From contig CAMKNZ010000001.1 in the NCBI GenBank assembly GCA_946414315.1, forward strand, positions 186,001 to 250,000: a stretch of 64,000 bases of DNA, in the 5' to 3' direction. Under the pieces are notes generated by a model. It was given only the letters and a program-made list of their open reading frames with translations. It made no database searches and was not told where the DNA came from. The position numbers and the translations under genes were made by a program. Positions within the stretch are counted from its first letter, which is position 1, and each line of letters opens with the position of its first letter. The stretch comes from an uncultured Clostridia bacterium (lineage in GTDB: Bacteria; Bacillota; Clostridia; Christensenellales; Aristaeellaceae). Below, piece after piece: positions 61,921-64,000 of this stretch.

Positions 61921-64000
61921 ATGGCTGACAGGCAAAAACTCATCGCCGTCTGCCTTTCTCAGGTTCACAATTTTCTGAATACCGGATTCCTGAACGAACT
62001 GAGCCGCATCGGCCAGGCCGAGGGTTTTGGCGTGGTCGTTTTTAATACATCCCTGGATTTTCACTGGTACCAGGGAGAAAACAAGATCCCCCGTGCCGGC
62101 TTCCGGTCGATCCAGTACCACCTGTTCGACGCGCTTGTTTTTATCTGTCACGGATTTCATGACGATGACCTGATCAAAGAGATCGCAGACGGTGCCAGGG
62201 CGCATAACGTCCCGGTCTTTCTCGCCGGGATGGAGCTTCCCGGCTGCTGGACCATCGTCAACAACTATGAAGAAGGCTACAAGGATCTCATCCGCCACGT
62301 CATCCGTGACCATGGCGCGAAGGATACATTTTATATCGCCGGAATACAGGATGACCCGAATTCCGAAGGCCGGCTGAAGTGCTGGAAGGAAGTGCTGGAG
62401 GAAAACAACCTCCCTTTCAGTTCAAACATGGTTGCTTACGGCAATTTCTGGACCAAGCCCGCCGCTGACGTGGTCCGGAGGCTGATCCGGTCCCGGGAAA
62501 AGCTGCCGGACGCTATTTTCTGTGCCAACGATTTTATGGCACTCGCCGTCTGCGACACCCTGCGTGAAGAGGGTTTCAAAGTGCCGGATGACGTGATCGT
62601 CACCGGCTTTGACGGTATGCCGGCCGTTTATATGGCTACTCCCCGCCTGACTACCTGCGGCGACGACCCCCGTTCTCTTGCGGAAACCATTGTAAACGTG
62701 ATCCACAGGCTGAAAGCGGGAGAGCATCCGCCGTATACCATCACCCATTCCTTCCAGCCGATTTTGTCGGAATCCTGCGGCTGTCCCTCTCCGGTAAACG
62801 AACGGTATGACGCGCTGAGCGTCTACCGCCGGAGCGAAGCGCTGAACAACCACGAAAACGACCTGTACCACACGGTAGAGCGCCTGCTCGTCCAGAAAGA
62901 GCCGGAAGCCTTCCTGAGAATGATCTCCACCTCCATTCTGCCCGGTTCCTATATCTGCCTGAACAAGCGTTTTCTGGGGATCTATTCGGGCATGGACTAT
63001 ACCGCCGACAGTATCGAGGAAGAACTGCTGTATATTCCCTACCGGAATCAGGAAGAGGAGCTTGTCATCTCTGACTGCAGGCTCAGCGAGCTTCGCCCGC
63101 CGAAAGGGCTTGAGACCGGCATAACCCTCTTCAACACACTGCACACAGGCGCAGTCGTCTGCGGCTTCTACGCAGCCCACACGATGGATCTGGACAACGA
63201 CGCCCAGCTGATCAAGCGCCTGGCTGATGTCCTGAACCTGGTCTTTACGATTCACCTGGGCAACGCCCGCCAGCAGCTGCTGATCAATCACCTGGACAGC
63301 ACGCTGTATACGGATTCCGTCACAGGCCTGAACAATCTGAAGGGACTTACCCGCTGGTTCGAGGAATATGCTGCCGAGGAGAGCAATCACGTGCTCCCGC
63401 TGGCACTTTCCGTCTACAGCATCAACCGCTATAATTTTATCTATGAAAACTACGGTATGAATGAAACCGAGGAGATCGTCCGTCTGGTCGCCAATCGTCT
63501 GACCTCCTCCAATCCGAACGCACTGGCCATCGCCCGGATCGGCGCCGACCAGTTTGTCGTCGTGGACGCCGGAGATACGCTGGAAACCATCGGCCGGGCA
63601 ATCAACCGGTGCACCGCGGATTTTTATACCCAGATCGAATCCTATAATGCCATCAGTTCCAGGCAGTATTATGTGGAAGTAAACAGCGGCTGCACCACCG
63701 TGGAAGGCGGCTGGAAAGATACCGCGCTGGAAAATCTGATCAAGCTTGCGCTGGGCGAACTTTATCTGAATAAGCTGCGCAGCAATACCCACGCTTCTGC
63801 CAGGCCCTCTTCCTCCGCCGCAGAGCTTTACAGCGCCTTCAATCTGCTGATGGAAAAGAATCTGTTCAAGTTCCATTTCCAGCCGATCGTTTATGCGAAA
63901 AACGCACAGATCTTCGCCTATGAAGCCCTGATGCGCACAGATAACCTGATCAATCTTTCCCCGCTGGAAGTGCTGGCAGTTGCCCGGGAATACAACCGCC
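61921..64000 (+). CDS. LacI-like sugar-sensor domain fused to degenerate GGDEF and EAL domains, cut by window edge
   Basis: The reading frame is open from ATG at 61921 (AGGAGG ten bases upstream) to the right edge: 693 residues present. Residues 1-295 are a type-1 periplasmic-binding fold as in LacI/GalR effector domains (IPDAIFCAND-like LPDAIFCANDFMALAV; VPDDVIVTGFDGMPAVYMAT) without signal peptide and without DNA-binding HTH. A middle helical/GAF-like part spans about 300-455. The GGDEF-like domain begins at YTDSVTGLNNLKGL (about 463) but has IGADQF in place of GGDEF, so cyclase activity is probably lost. The EAL domain starts FHFQPIVYAKN and has FAYEALMRT. This is likely a cytoplasmic c-di-GMP phosphodiesterase tuned by a sugar or nucleoside. 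EAL catalytic residues further on are not visible. Confidence 0.85.
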   Translation, partial: MADRQKLIAVCLSQVHNFLNTGFLNELSRIGQAEGFGVVVFNTSLDFHWYQGENKIPRAGFRSIQYHLFDALVFICHGFHDDDLIKEIADGARAHNVPVFLAGMELPGCWTIVNNYEEGYKDLIRHVIRDHGAKDTFYIAGIQDDPNSEGRLKCWKEVLEENNLPFSSNMVAYGNFWTKPAADVVRRLIRSREKLPDAIFCANDFMALAVCDTLREEGFKVPDDVIVTGFDGMPAVYMATPRLTTCGDDPRSLAETIVNVIHRLKAGEHPPYTITHSFQPILSESCGCPSPVNERYDALSVYRRSEALNNHENDLYHTVERLLVQKEPEAFLRMISTSILPGSYICLNKRFLGIYSGMDYTADSIEEELLYIPYRNQEEELVISDCRLSELRPPKGLETGITLFNTLHTGAVVCGFYAAHTMDLDNDAQLIKRLADVLNLVFTIHLGNARQQLLINHLDSTLYTDSVTGLNNLKGLTRWFEEYAAEESNHVLPLALSVYSINRYNFIYENYGMNETEEIVRLVANRLTSSNPNALAIARIGADQFVVVDAGDTLETIGRAINRCTADFYTQIESYNAISSRQYYVEVNSGCTTVEGGWKDTALENLIKLALGELYLNKLRSNTHASARPSSSAAELYSAFNLLMEKNLFKFHFQPIVYAKNAQIFAYEALMRTDNLINLSPLEVLAVAREYNR

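Overview
The window looks like chromosomal core sequence from a moderately GC-rich anaerobic Firmicute, probably of class Clostridia. The signs are RNase J, a YlbF-MltG-U32 peptidase cluster, a CtsR-type operator at clpB, MsmX-type sugar ABC transport, a cobalamin methionine synthase with a separate reactivation subunit, a preQ1-I/QueT locus and a DUF6465 protein. A gut or rumen relative of the Christensenellales/Aristaeellaceae is my guess; no rRNA is present to fix it. No phage, transposon, integron or CRISPR array is visible.

Layout. 1-3 kb (minus): oligopeptide ABC importer, a binding protein with apparently circularly permuted domain order followed by a permease cut by the window edge. 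3.4-6.1 kb: TldD/TldE peptidase pair. 6.2-8.9 kb (minus): D-2-hydroxyacid dehydrogenase and secreted GH13 amylase. 9-18 kb (plus): membrane protein plus secreted GH53 galactanase, then a maltodextrin-type ABC importer (binding protein, MalF, MalG, ATPase) with a cre-like site and a sigma-A promoter in front and RNA stem-loops between genes. 18-23.5 kb (minus): class A PBP, L,D-transpeptidase, CvpA. 23.7-28.3 kb: CtsR-boxed clpB and an exported 5'-nucleotidase. 28.4-32.6 kb (minus): two rRNA modification enzymes, a membrane protein, aconitase. 32.8-36.6 kb: short alanyl-tRNA synthetase, Nudix hydrolase, DEAD-box helicase. 36.6-41.4 kb (minus): metF, the methionine synthase activation subunit, metH and a NAGPA-type protein in one overlapping operon. 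41.6-43.9 kb: ParB-like/HAD fusion, its HAD paralogue, an esterase. 44-51 kb: DUF6465 Lys/Ala protein, cysK, GH3 glucosaminidase, two DUF308-type membrane proteins, MATE transporter, small secreted protein. 51.3-57.8 kb (minus): tRNA-Leu(CAA), the ylbF-mltG-U32-vanW operon, RNase J. 58-61.8 kb: glyA, the small SRP RNA, a DUF1846 protein, queT under a preQ1-I riboswitch. The last gene, cut by the right edge, joins a LacI-type sugar-sensor domain to degenerate GGDEF and EAL domains.

The theme is plant or storage polysaccharide use: secreted amylase and galactanase release oligosaccharides, the Mal-type importer takes them up, and D-lactate dehydrogenase and aconitase serve central metabolism. 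A second theme is wall building and turnover (PBP, YkuD, MltG, VanW, GH3). The most unusual observations are the permuted OppA-like protein, a Wzz-like ectodomain fused to MalF, a SusE/F-like C-terminal domain on the MalE-like protein, the ParB/HAD pair, the short AlaRS, and binding proteins that lack a lipobox.
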